Origin: Halichondria panicea
Taxonomy: Eukaryota; Porifera; Demospongiae; Suberitida; Halichondriidae
Direction of reading: 5' to 3'
Length of the DNA: 64,000 nt
Assembly (NCBI RefSeq): GCF_963675165.1
Contig: NC_087386.1
Span: 2,668,169-2,732,168 of the forward strand
Part shown: positions 38,078-49,994 of the stretch, piece after piece
How positions within the stretch are numbered: the first letter of the stretch is position 1
How the letters are laid out: each line of letters opens with the position of its first letter
The notes under the pieces: generated by a model
Database searches by the model: none
Told to the model about the DNA's origin: nothing
The model's input: the letters and a program-made list of their open reading frames with translations, nothing else
Position numbers and translations under genes: made by a program

Positions 38078-39606
38078 AATTATGAGGCAGATCTATATTG
38101 AAACCAACAAATTGCAATAATGAAAGGTGAATATAAATCATGAGTACACAACGGCCCATATTGCTATCGCAAATATAAGAACCATTACTGCTGCTATAAA
38201 CATCCACAGTTGACTACTAATAGATCTACTCTCAAGTTGGTTAGGTTTCACAGAATCCAGCTGAGGTGTGTCTTGAGGGCAAGCGGATGAAGAGGATGAC
38301 TCGAGGCAGAGTGATGAGAGAAGAGCTGTTGCAGACGCTACTCCAAGCAAATCACACACTCGACCTTCACACTCCTGTGAGATAGGAATCATTCAACGAT
38401 TAAAGGGTTTGCTGACGAGGGGCTACAATTGTTGTGACATTAGTACACAGACAGGCTACCTTAACGTCCTCTCCTGGTAGAGAGTACTCCGAGAATGACC
38501 AGGCAGCACTGGGGACAGTTACAGAGACCCGACACGGGAGGGACAGGGAGAGACCTGAAGAGATACGTATACTTACAGTAACTCAATAATTTTATAAGAT
38601 TTAATTACAGCATAGATTTTTTTTCAAAAAGTACACGTAAACATTGATATCTGTACGTGCCAGTTGAAGTGTCATGAACAGTGTCTGCTTCTGTGAGAGC
38701 TACTAGTTGAGATGTTAAACTTCGACAAGCATCTTCTTTGATGGCCTGCAAGAGATGTAGAGTTTATACTCTTCATTCAAAGTGCACATCTATAAATCTT
38801 GCCGTACATCTTCTAACTACCACATGAACTTTTGAAATACCGCATAGTGGGTATACTCATTTCGGGGGTATAAACTTTGCAGCACATGCTTAATTAGAAA
38901 AAAACTATTGTTTGTATCCTCGAAATAATAATACTTATACTCGCTATATGGTAGTTTTACAGCACCAGTTACCTAGTACCTGTAGTGCATCGCTGTAAGT
39001 GGCCCTGGAGTGTAGATAAGCAGTGAGAGACAGGCACCCAGTCAGTCCTACCCTCCTTGCCCTAGTCAGTAGATTAACACCTTCCTCGGAATGCAGGGGC
39101 TGCGAAACAGACAGGGAAGTAACGAAGCATTAAGATGATTATCATAATGGACCATAAAGCACAGTGTATTTGTCTAGTAGTACAGGCTTTTGAGACACAG
39201 AAGTGAAGCAATTGCTTTAGGGGAAGAGATAATAAAATGAAAAGTACTAATGTTTAGACAATACACATTAGTAGACTCACGTGTCTTGTTAAGATGTCCA
39301 ATTTGATTCCTCCGTCTGGAACAGACAGTTCATTCTTCCTGGTCTTGGGCAGTATGGGGTCTCCCTCATCAACAAAACGACCACTCACTTTGAGCAATGG
39401 CCGTGAGAACACCTCCTCAACAGTGTCTACCACAGTAGCCTGTATAGTGGTACACATGTAGCTGCTGCTTGTATTTAACAAAATCAGTTCAACTTTCCCC
39501 AAAATAATTACTGCTCTCTAGTTTTCCATACCCTTCTATTTACAAACTGAGTTCCCACAAACTATTATAGTGTAAGCACATGTTCTGTGCCTGCAGGGAT
39601 GTACCC
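38078..39606 (-). pseudogene. Truncated ODR4 duplicate (last five exons)
   Basis: Exons equivalent to ODR4 exons 6 to 10 are present at about 39439-39281, 39099-38980, 38753-38651, 38554-38462 and 38383-38138. The sequence is almost identical to 58668-60211, including the introns and an intronic MITE. The first five exons, with the start, are absent. At 39606/39607 the homology stops inside an intron and truncated xylose isomerase begins. The last exon lacks six bases found in the complete gene. It has no promoter of its own and is unlikely to make ODR4. Confidence 0.85.
38840..38951. mobile_element. TA-flanked MITE in the ODR4 fragment
   Basis: The ends CCGCATAGTGGGTATACTCA and the reverse complement of CCATATAGCGAGTATAAGT are inverted with TA flanks. 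The same insertion is at 59446-59557 in the full gene, so it predates the ODR4 duplication. Half of a similar element appears at about 62407. Confidence 0.6.
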
Positions 39607-41720
39607 GAAGACCTCGAGCAAACGTGTCCATAGCACCTGGAATAATTATACGATAGTGTGTATATGCTTGATCTCTTAATACTTGGAGCATAATATAGAT
39701 ACGTACATGCATGTACCACTCACCAATGTGTGAGATGAACATGTCCTCCAGAGCAGTGGACTCTCTCCTCACTTTGCAGTCAAAGTTGAGGCCACCCGGA
39801 GCCAGACCACCTTGCTCCAGAATCACCTGAGGAAAGACACTTTAAGTTTGTCTTAGTTTTAGTTTTGTCTTTCGACCCACTCCATTTGGGTAGACAAATA
39901 AAGTCTGTACGCTACAAATATACTCTTGTAAAAGGAAGTTGCATTGTCCTTTTCTATTATCCCTCACCTTGACAACGAGGGTGGAATTTTTGACGTCCAT
40001 AGGAAACTGGTCAGTGTCCCAGCCGAGGTCAGGTGACCCTGTGTTGGCGTCAATGGAGCCCAGCATCCCATAACCAGAAGCAACCACTATGTCGTGCTCG
40101 TAGCCATGACCAGCCAGGCTCGTGTGGTTGGGCTCTATGTTCAGCTGCATTGGAGTATAGAAAATTAGTATAATTATAGAGAGGGCCATGTTTTAAATGC
40201 CTCAAGATGTCTCTTAATCGTCAATCCTAAAATTGACACAGCTATAGATTTATTTTCACCTTGAAGTCTTTGTCCAAGTTGTAAGTCTTCAAGAACGCAA
40301 TCACAGTCTGAACATCTGCCGGTTCAAACAGAGACACACAAAATGGTTTACTGAGGAAAGTGCTAAGACAAACAGCTTACCGTAGTCGTACTGGTGCTTC
40401 ATAGGTTCCTTAGGCTTTGGTTCAATGAGCAGTTGACCATTGAAGCCAATCTTATTCTTGTACTGGACAACCATCTTGAAGAATCCTCCCATGTGGTCGA
40501 GCTCTCTCTTGACATCAGTATTGAGCAGAGACTGGTAGCCCTCACGACCTCCCCAAAACACTGCAAGAGGCTTTATAGTTGCAACGGCTGCAATAACTGT
40601 ACTCTAAAATTAATAGTCAAAGGGTATTTTTAATTAAAGGGCTCTGTAAAGCAACTTTCTGAGCTAGCCAGTACCAGGTAAATGCCCTCTTTGCAGACAA
40701 TGCTGATGATTGGACAAGGACGATGACAATGGTGTGTGTAGCTGTGCTAGCTCAGGCACTCACCAAATCCCTCTGCTCTCAGTTTCTTGGCAATCTCCAG
40801 TCCTTTCTTGACCTGGGCAGCTGCCATTGCGAACACGGCAGCGTCAGGATTGGTGCTCGCTCCACACGCGTACACGGGGTGGGCAAACAGGTTACATGTA
40901 GCCCAGAGCAACTTGACACCCGTCTCCTTCTGAAGCTGGAGGGCAAGGTCCACCATCTTGTCCAGATTCTGATTGGTCGTTTTCAGGTCTGCTCCCATTG
41001 GGGCGATATCCCTGAAGCAAAGGAGAAATTATAACTTGTAACTGCGCATACTGTGGGATGGGAAGTACGTTGTGTTAGGCTTACCTGTCGTGAAAGCACC
41101 AGTACTTGACCTGAAATTAGAAGTGTGGAATAGGTTAAAAATTGTCTTTGTAGTACACCTAAAGGTCACCCTTTAATATGTACCACATATATACAGCATA
41201 GATGACGATCCTCACCCCGAGTTTCTTAAAGAATTTGAACCCAGCTCTGAGTCGTCTCTTGGCATTCTCCATGGAGTCAGACTGATCGTCCCAGGGGCGA
41301 CAGAGGGTGGGGTAGCCAAATGGGTCAGCCCCTATCAATCAGTATTAAGTCATTTTTAGTTCTGCTGGTGTCAACACACTAGTTGGTGTCAACACACGCT
41401 AAGAAATCTCAATGTCTCACCAGTTCCTCGGAAGGTGTGCCAGAAGCAAACTGAGAACCGGAGCCACTCCTCCATTGTCCGACCTCTGACCACCTCCTGA
41501 GGATTGTAGTACTTGAAGCAGAGGATGTCACTGGCGGGAGCATCCGGCTTGTACTGGATCTCACCAATACCTGCAACATCACATCCATCACATGGGGGTA
41601 TCCGGTGTGCAGCAACATTCATATATACAGTGCTCACTCACCTGGAAAGAATTCTTTGCCAGGCTCATAAGCAAAGCTACTTGCTTCAGAAGACTTGCTT
41701 GCTGGGGCAAAAGATGACAT
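39607..41720 (-). pseudogene. Xylose isomerase copy B, 3' truncated
   Basis: Exons 41720-41642, 41570-41421, 41331-41216, 41110-41085, 41011-40764, 40560-40381, 40315-40260, 40144-39968, 39826-39724 and the start of exon 10 (39636-39607) match the intact copy A with few differences. The catalytic and metal motifs of exons 1 to 9 are open. The gene is cut inside exon 10 after [10 protein letters not shown]; the frame then reads ODR4 intron sequence for about 20 codons to a stop. The last roughly 70 residues, which in this family form the C-terminal arm used for dimer contacts, are missing. Probably inactive, though transcribable. Confidence 0.85.
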
Positions 41721-42048
41721 GGCTGCTAGTTCACCCTTGATAGACTGTCTTACTTGTGTGAAGACTAATCTGCATGTGACCTCTCTGTGCTGCATTGATA
41801 GCCACCCCCTCAGTCAACAAAGGGGGTGTATCTCATATCATACTGAGGCAGGGTGCGGCTAATTTATGAGACAAAAGTGTCGGTCAGGAACTTGGAATTA
41901 AATATGGCCGCATGCGATAAACTACTCTCTGGCCTCTTTTGCTTCACTGCTCGCTATGCACACATGGTTTTACTTTGATACGCCCCTTATAGCCTGCATG
42001 TAGCACCTTGGCTCACGAGATACTTTGTTCCAAAAAAGAGCAAAAAAA

Positions 42049-43069
42049 ATGGCTGAAAGATGTGACAACTCTCGTTCTCTACCCAAGAAGAAGCGTGCTA
42101 GGCATGGTTTTCGGTACCAAATGGAGCTGAATTTCGATACTGAAGATGCAAAGTAGGCTTTTGTAGCTAGGATAGATAGGGCAAAGCGTTCTCTTGCTGC
42201 TACAGCTAGAGGCTCATTGCCCTTGGACAGCAGAGAGCTTATTTCTGTCCTGTTGGACAAGTTGGAGCATTATCAGGTGAGTGTGTATGATAACAAGTTG
42301 TCCTTACTCTGTACACCAATAACATTTATAATCGTGTTCTCAGAACGAGCACTCAGATTGTAACGAAGTGTCACCCTGTAAGCGTCCAGGGTACAAGCCC
42401 ACGAAGATAAAACTAGAGGATCCTCTTGCAATCGAGTCATTCACGTCAGCACTAAAAGACACCCTTATTTACAAGAATGCCGAATCATATTGTCGAGTGA
42501 GGTTTTTTCTAATTATTATAAATTTCTATGATGTTGTTTTTACAGTGTCGAGACACATTCTGGGTGGAGTCTTTCAATCACCAGCTGCTCACATACATCT
42601 CAAAACGTGTACACTTCTACATTCAACATGAGAATGAACCTTGCTATTATGGACTGGGTACGTTATGCAATGTATGTACGTGTGACTGTACGTTCATTCA
42701 TTTGTTTACTTCAGAACGAGAATGTACGTAGAGAGTGTACAAGTGAACGACTGGTTCAGGGCATGAGAAGACCGGATCGTAGGACTCACGTAAGAGTGCT
42801 GGTAGAAAAATCGTTCAACTTTGCCGGAGAAATATGGGAGAATTACGAGCAGCAGAGAAAAGTTGACCTCAGGTACTGCGTAATATATTTTATGTACAAT
42901 CTACATAATTTATTTTACATATAATTTAATTTTGCTACATGTATATATGTGCAGTGAGTTTGTAGAGGACGTGCAACCTGAGCAATCAGATGAGCCAGTA
43001 GATGAAAACGAGGACCTATTAAACGATGGTGTACATGTACTTGACGAAGGTCTTTATGAAGACATATAA
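42049..43069 (+). pseudogene. Transposase-like gene with a stop and a frameshift (two-gene cassette, left gene)
   Basis: Exons about 42049-42276, 42344-42496, 42546-42657, 42716-42873 and 42955-43069. Recognisable blocks are RDTFWVESFNHQLLTYISKR, then, in a shifted frame, FNMRMNLAIMDW, and then NENVRRECTSERL and VLVEKSFNF. The pattern of a Trp/Glu-bearing VESFNH block followed by RMNLAIMDWNENV resembles the C-terminal part of transposase-like proteins common in marine invertebrates. An in-frame TAG occurs at 42154-42156, and exon 3 needs a frame change near 42615. Family assignment is tentative. It converges on the gene at 43135-44063. Confidence 0.5.
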
Positions 43070-43134
43070 AGTAAGTACGTATCCGTGCAAATTTTGACTA
43101 GCCAATCAGCATTTTATAATTGCATTTTACATAA

Positions 43135-44063
43135 TTAAACAATAAAGGAAGTAGAAGACTGGAAGTCTGTGTATGGAACTCCATCTGGATTCGGAAATCG
43201 CTACCTCCTGGAAAAGGTATATAGCAATTGATCGTACTTGCACTGTAAAGTGGGCATCATTTATAACTTACTCTCAATACACAGTCAGGCATCACATCCC
43301 TCTTGTCATGTGCACTGGTTTTGGTCACTTTATATGCCATATATAGAGGGTGATTCCATACCCCCAACTGACCTAGCAGCGTCCAATACTTTCTGTATAG
43401 TTTGAAGCGCTTCACCATGTTCCCCAAATTAGGTGCAGCGCTTCCAATCAGCCAGCTGGGTGGTCTGGCTCTGACACACGGTGACAGGTGGCAGTACGGG
43501 CAGGGACCCTCTCCATTCAAGACTGGAGGATCATCGTGATCATACCCTCCGGGACCTAAGGAAAGTACCACTCATTTTATTCATATGTACAGGTTAGTGA
43601 CATTCACCTTTCTTAGGCCTCGAAGGACCGGCTTCACCCCCAACTGTCCTTACTCGAACTCGAGAAACACCTGTGCAAAAGATAAGTGATCGTCATCCAT
43701 ATCACGTGATAATTATTGAAATTAATTCCTCTAGAATTACCTCTCTTTGGGCTCTTCGCTGGAGGGGGAGCAGCTTCACCACTGGATGTATTACACCCGC
43801 CTGACACTGATGGTAATTTAATTGTATTTGAAATCATCATTCTAATATTTACTTTCCAGTGTTACCTTCGGATGGCGCCGAATCAATTTCGTCAAGAGTG
43901 ACGTCGGGGAACAGCGCAAGCAACTTCTGGAACTCCTCCAGAAAGTGCACTGGAGGATGCTGGCTGTACCGTACCTGAAGCTGAATAGATGTAGATCTAC
44001 ATCTTATTTATGTAATGTCTTCTGTGGTACCTTGAGTCTTGCTTGTTCTGTATAAGTAGCCAT
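43135..44063 (-). CDS. Small Cys-rich protein, possibly P2X7-intracellular-like (two-gene cassette, right gene)
   Basis: Six exons, 44063-44031, 43974-43866, 43806-43741, 43670-43608, 43555-43272 and 43200-43135, give 206 residues with all phases intact. An N-terminal helix (HFLEEFQKLLALFPD) and a low-complexity linker (APPPAKSPKRG) precede a Cys block CPYCHLSPCVRARPPSWL. Next come YRKYWTLLGQLGVWNHPLYM and DKRDVMPDCVLRRFPNPDGV. The last block recalls the P2X7 cytosolic C-terminal module, found in many transposon-linked proteins, but I am not sure. The stop is 66 bp from the stop of the left gene. Being intact beside a broken partner is notable. Confidence 0.5.
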
Positions 44064-44470
44064 TATGTGTTTTTTGTTTGCTTGTGCTAAAAAAAACCAC
44101 GTGCATGTATCCCCACCCTGGTATAAAATGCGCATGCTTGTTTTAGAGCTGTCTAAATCGTTTGAACGGGCTATGAAGCGGGAAAAGAAACAAGAGCTGT
44201 TTACAGATATTTGAATGTTGGAGCTGGGGTCAAAGGTCTGCCCAGGGCACGGGCCTTTTGTACCGCAACAGGCGGAAGTGAATCTAAACACTGGGAATTT
44301 CCCGGGGGGGCCCCCCTAGCCCTACAGATATATATAGTAAACCAACAAGCATACGTCTACATGTATTTGCAAGCATTGCTGCAAGATACTGCAAAATCAA
44401 GTGACAAGATTCACATAAGGCCTAGATCTATTTTGTGTAAGTTGCATTATTCAGATCTACATTTGATTTA

Positions 44471-46313
44471 TACCGTACCCTCTCGAAAATACGCCCACCC
44501 TTTTCTGCAAGAAGTCTAGGCTTATTAGGGGACTGGGCGTTTAATCGCGAACGGCGAGTTTTCATTCGAATATACGCCCACCCGCGGCCTCAAATCGAGG
44601 TTTATACTTTGCTCTATTGTATTTTCATTTTAATACATAGTATGAACATTTCATTGACAACAACAATGTTATAAACTAATGCATGAGTATGATAAAGCAA
44701 GACAAGAGAATGAACAAGAAGAAGTGAACTCTGACTCTTCGTTGCTTGTCACTTGTGTCGATGTCAGATGTACGTAGCAGAAACTTCCCAAAGGATGATA
44801 GGTCATACTCCTACAGAGCAGCTATCAGGTACTTTGTTTCAGAAAACCAAGGCAAGGTAACCTGCAAAATTGGCCTGTGTGATAACTTTCTTGGACTTTG
44901 TGTTTTCTTTTCTCTGCATATAGGACTACTTGTTCCCTGCATATACATCTTCAGGGGCAAACAGATCCATACAGAGAAAGTTATATGTCTGATCTTGGTC
45001 CAGCAAGGAGTATAGTCTTACTAGCTACTACCTAAAACTTCCTTTCTTCACTAAAATTAATGGTGAACATGTGGCATTTAGCTACTGCGCATGCTCAAAC
45101 TCTTCATTCTAGGTGGGCTTATAATCGAGTGAAAATACCCTTGTGCAAGAACTTAGCCTCGATCCCAGGCCGAGTTTTCGCTTTTATAACGGTTAGGCGA
45201 ACAACTGGGCCTGGTACTAGTTGTCTGCGCATGCGTCAATCGTTCGTCAGATTCTGACGAATGGATATTCTCGTTCACTTTCGTGACATTTATATTCGTG
45301 TACTATCGTGTACTAGAAGTCAGTTCCCGTTTTATCATTATTGGAATCGATTGGAATGGCTCTTAGCTGAAGCTTCTCTCTTCTCTGAAGCTTATTCTGA
45401 AGACTGAACAACAAGGGAAGAGGTATAAAGCTTTGTCAAGCTTGTTAAGGTCAGATATTTTTGTGTGGGGCCCTATGGCCGGCTATGCTATCAAGTCTTG
45501 TTCATGTTTGGCAAGAATGTAGGTAGACTATAGTTTCATCATTAATATGGTGGATCAAGTGAAGAGTGTGAGCTAGAGAACTTGGTGCTGCCATCATCAG
45601 CTCGTCGACAATGACACTATAACCGAGAAATTTAATATGTATAGATCTACACGTATTTAAAATGTCTACTTCTCTGTACAGGAGCAATGGCTAATATCCA
45701 GCTATCCCAACAGTGCTCCTCTTGGCTATACTAACGGACGAGACTGGACAGTTTGAGGTAAGGGTTTTACCGTCTTTGGTTTCTTTTAATATTGTCCTAT
45801 ACTCACAGACACAGGACTGGAGTATGACCTGCTCATTCGAGCGTTGCTGGGTAGCTCAGAGATATCAAGAGAATCTACGTTTTCTCAAGTAATGAGTTAC
45901 GAGTTGGGGCCTAGAATCAGAGAAGTCCAGCAGCCTGCTAAATCTTTTTGAAACGTAATTTGAAGGCATTCAATCATCCTGAAGTTGCCCTGGGTCACTG
46001 TAATTGTGCTGCAGCACAACTGGCAACTCCCCAGGCCTTTGTGAAGCAGCTCCCTATGTGCATCTTTTGTGTACTCACTCTGTGCATTTTCTGTGTACAA
46101 ATTTCCATTATTGATTTATTAAATATTTTTGCCGACCACAAATATACAATGAAAATTTGACGCATGCGCAGACAACTAGTACCAGGCCCAGTTGTTCGCC
46201 TAACCGTTATAAAAGCGAAAACTCGGCCTGGGATCGAGGCTAGCAAGAACTTCGAAGCAAAAGAGTGGATGGGCGTTTATTCAAGATGGGCTTATTTTTG
46301 CGAGGGTACGGTA
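44471..46313. mobile_element. TIR element with a second element nested inside
   Basis: The ends TACCGTACCCTC and GAGGGTACGGTA are inverted, and the homology continues inward (AAAATACGCCCA against TAAGCCCATC). The outermost TA can be read as the target duplication. The site is uninterrupted in copy A near 31053. The element carries a nested 1.09-kb element at 45154-46242. I found no convincing protein in it. Confidence 0.65.
45154..46242. mobile_element. TAGCCTCGA-family element with perfect 9-bp target duplication
   Basis: Both ends are near-perfect inverted repeats of about 88 bp (45154-45241 and 46155-46242), beginning TAGCCTCGATCCCAGGCCG. The 9 bases GCAAGAACT occur directly before and directly after the element. 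Nine-base duplications are typical of Mutator-like elements. The 1089-bp body has no recognisable transposase, so it is non-autonomous. Confidence 0.9.
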
Positions 46314-46339
46314 TTTGTAACCAGGTATTGTAAGTGAAA

Positions 46340-46897
46340 GAAGGCCTGCTATCGACTGCTTGCGCATGCGCCAAATTATTGGATTTTTTCCCGTAAATAT
46401 TTCTATAATACTGGATACATCAGAGAAAATATTCTAAAAGTCATACACAGAGCTATATAGCTAGCTAGCTAGAAACAGAGCTGTGTAGGTTTGTTGTACT
46501 GCTATTTTCTTCTGATAGAATCAGTAGCAGTAGTATAGTAGACTTTCACCAAAGTTAGTGTTAAATGGGCGTGGCCTGTCCATATAGGCTCTTATCAGCC
46601 GTCACTCCTTTCAGACGATCGTCATCCACACTGTTGCAGGCTGTGAGTCTTTTGTTAACATAGCAGGCTAAGGGTAGCTATCACAGAATGCTATCCGATG
46701 GGCTAGAAACCTTCAATCAAACTTTCTATCTACTTCCTTCAATCCACTTCCTTTCGTTGTGATGTCATAGTTTTACTGAGCATAAACGATGTTATCCAAA
46801 GCCCCCAGATACCGGGGGGGATATTAGCGCATGCGCAAGCAGTCGATACCAGGCCCACTTCCCTAGCGGGAAGTGCGGCCTGGGATCGAGGCTAGTA
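46340..46897. mobile_element. Partial TAGCCTCGA-family element
   Basis: The inverted arms ATCGACTGCTTGCGCATGCGC (about 46355) and GCGCATGCGCAAGCAGTCGAT (about 46827) face each other. The right side ends GCGGCCTGGGATCGAGGCTA at 46897, the family terminus. The matching left terminus is missing, so the element is truncated. No gene seen. Confidence 0.5.
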
Positions 46898-47299
46898 CAG
46901 TGCTAGTGGTTGAGTAGCCTTGCCACTACGTATAGGTCTATCTATATATCTATATATAGGAGCTATATAGATTGTTCAGCTGGAAAGCCCTTTGACTGTA
47001 AGCTATTACGCTCCTGAGAGGTTGCTTTACATTGAAGTCATTGTAGTTTCAATCCGTACCTGAGCTCTTGGCCGTTATATAGCGTGTGGTTGCTCTTCGG
47101 AGGTGGTCATTATTGGAGGTTCCACTGTACTTCTATGTCTAGAAAGCAGCCTTCAGTATAGCTATGCATTTAGTGTTCTGAATCTTATTTGTAGCAAAAT
47201 TTGACAATGAAGTCTCTATTTCGATGTGCATGCACATGTATTATTATACTGAAGGCTGCTTTCTAATATAGATTACAGATTACTGATCTAGCCGTCAAC

Positions 47300-47551
47300 A
47301 TGAGTTTGTACGTCGTCGGTGCGGTAGTGGGAGGCGCAACTGCCCTTGTTGCTGCACCGCTTGTAGTGACTGGACTTGGATTCACAGCTGCTGGGATAAC
47401 AGCTGGATCAGCAGCAGCGTCTATGATGTCAGCCATGGGTCCCACTGCAGCAGGAGGAGTTGTGGCCACACTTCAGGCTGGTTTAGTGCTGCTGCCAGTA
47501 CGGTTATTACTGGTGCTGGAGGTGCTATTAGAGCAGCGGTTACAGCTATAG
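47300..47551 (+). pseudogene. IFI27/ISG12-like, copy B, frameshifted
   Basis: The first 55 or so residues match copy A (GLGFTAAGITAGSAAASMMS, MGPTAAGGVVATLQ). After ATLQAG a small deletion shifts the frame, and the tail becomes Leu-rich (LVLLPVRLLLVLEVLLEQ) in place of the Gly/Ala-rich segment. A hydrophobic protein of 83 residues could still be made. Upstream and downstream bases match copy A. Confidence 0.75.
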
Positions 47552-47654
47552 TGTAGAGTCTAGACTGTCTGGCAGCAAACACTCAACTCAATGTTTAGAT
47601 CTAGTTGTTGTTTCATTGTAAGAATTATATAGCAAGATTATTCTTTAGCTGTAC

Positions 47655-48190
47655 CATAGATAGAGTAGAAGAGAGGGATTGGAAAAGGAAGTGATTCACG
47701 TGATGTTTTACAATGAAGTCTACGTAGTGGCTCTGGGACCATCCGTGTATCTCCTCATAACTCCCGCAAAAGCCCGGGAAATTTATTGTGTCCAAAGCAT
47801 ACATCTCAGAGCTACCCCCATTACTGAATCACATGCCCCCTGATAGTAGGTATCAATTGGAAACAAAGAAAATATAATCTCGATTGTCGTGAAGTAGCTA
47901 GAGGTACACAGAGCGCTTTTTCATGCTTGTGTTCCTATAGTACCTTTGATATAGCTAAGGCTTTGTAACTAAATAGTGTCCTGTGTCCTAAATGGCCTCA
48001 AGTATTAGAGAAAGTTGATGTTTAGCAGCAGAACTGCTCGTGGACTTCTTACAGAGAGCAAAACAATTCTCATGAATTATTCATGTTTAGCCCTCGTGTT
48101 AAAAAGTAAGCCTCGATTAAAACCGCGGAGATACACGGATGGTACTTCGAGGGTACTTCCGTTTCCAATCCCTCTTCTACTCTATCTATG
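47655..48190. mobile_element. CATAGAT-ended inverted-repeat element
   Basis: The ends CATAGATAGAGTAGAAGAG and the reverse complement ending TCTACTCTATCTATG are inverted over about 40 bp. GCTGTAC flanks both sides (47648-47654 and 48191-48197). The insertion is absent from copy A near 31630. An inner pair around CATCCGTGTATCTCC (47751) faces GGAGATACACGGATG (48127). Confidence 0.75.
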
Positions 48191-49994
48191 GCTGTACTAG
48201 CTACACCTTCATGCATGTCAATTTCTGGCTTCCAATGTGCCTAGGCTCTCTGATAACTATCTCAAACACATCACCCAAAAGCTGCACTTTGCAGCTCGCT
48301 TGGAATTGGAAGTTTGGGCAAATGGGTATTAAAAGTGCAGTTTACATAACTACTTGTTAATATCTCAAGCTGTTGTTTGCAATTTATAATCCATTTTCCC
48401 CAAACTTCCAAGTGAACTGCAAATACGACAGGTGCGGTGCAGCTCTAGCAATTGGCATACCTGGATCTATAAATGGTCATACAATCAAAATAATGTTATT
48501 GACTATATATATGCACTACAAACAAACTATATAAATTATGATAACTACAAATGTCTGCTGGATCAAAATGTGCATGAACGTCCAAAAAAGTGATTGTAGA
48601 GACTTTGTTTGCTTGGTCGTTGAAAAGGTAGAGAGAGATCGATGCGCGGTAGATTGTTCCATAACTTAACAGTCAAGTTGATTCAACTTGTTTGAATACT
48701 TAGTTTTTTCGAAGAGTTTGATCTTGCTTTGCTTCGGAAAACTTAACGTAGTTGTATAAGTTGAAATCGCCTGGTGATTGAATAAAATTAACATTTAACA
48801 GCAAAGGATGTCTAAGACTTACAGTACATGAGTGATAGGAGATTTACTTCGATAAGTCTAAGTTTGTAATCCATATTCTGTTATTTAAGCTCTTTGAATT
48901 AGCTCTTTGAATTAGCTCGATCTTGGCTATGTATTATAGGCTCAGTCTCCATAGTTGAGAATAAATGTTAGGTTTGATCTTACCAAGCATACTCCTCTGG
49001 CCATATAGCTACATCCGACTAGAAAAACATATTCGTTTTGCAAGTTGCTAGGATTGGCCAAACACCAAAAAACGTGGAAACAAGAAATCTTTTTTGCGCT
49101 ATCTCTAATCCTTTATTGATATACTTTTGCCGAATAGAGAGCGAGTTTTTTGTATTTCATTTTCCATGGTTATGTATTCACTATAAGTATACCACTCTGA
49201 CACTCATTCTATAACCATGAAAGATCAAATTGTTAGTAAACCCCTTCCCGACCCACAGCCGCCCCCTTTCTGACTACCACTAAGGGTACTAATTTTAGCG
49301 AATTTTAGCGAATTTGTAATTAACGCTAAACTAAGTACGCGCTAATAATAAAACGCTAATTTTTTTCTTTTTTCTAATGTACGTTCGAGAGTATGCTCAG
49401 CAAGCTAGCTAGTCCTTTTTTCATCTGTATCTGACTCCAAACTTTCCATTCAACCTTAAAACTCATACTTGTACATCTTTCGAGATATGTTGTGGTAATG
49501 AAAATCCACCTAAATTAGTACCCTAAAAACAGAGAAAAATCTGAAAACGCTAAAATTACTATACCCGTCTATAATAGTAACATTAAGGTATTATACCGGT
49601 ATACATGTAGCCCCCCTTTTATTTTTCCTGGATCCGCCTCTGCTCGTCCTCATGTCCCATGCCCAATTAATGTAGAAATACATGTAGATGAAAGAATAAG
49701 GTGACTTGAAGTAGTGACAGTGAAAAATAAATTCTAAATATAGTTTGGATGCAAGCTATGCTATTTATATATTCATCCTACATGTATTATATGTGGTTCA
49801 ACCTATACCGTTTGTAATATCCACTATATTATATTGTAAAATGGTTAATTAATTTTCATACCCCGGAAAAGTCAGGCAAGTTCCTCGAAAATATACAGGG
49901 CATAATTTTATCATTGCATAATAGTATTAAATCAGAAAGGCATGAAATACACAAGATTTACATTTGTATAGCAAAAAAGAAAAGTTTTTCACCA
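48191..49994. other. Copy B non-coding stretch, no gene seen
   Basis: Parts match 31650-32495 and 35017-35104 of copy A. Bases 49270-49620 contain repeated GCTAAT and CGAATTT words without a clear element structure. Confidence 0.4.

Larger units (their letters stand above)
41913..44280. mobile_element. Two-gene insertion in copy B, probable DNA transposon
   Basis: Copy A runs from GCATGCG (about 30817) to CTGGGAATTTCCC (about 30878) with roughly 60 bp between. Copy B has about 2.37 kb between the same words, filled by the two convergent genes above. The boundaries are therefore known to about 50 bp from the empty-site comparison. I could not find terminal inverted repeats or a target duplication. 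Confidence 0.55.
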
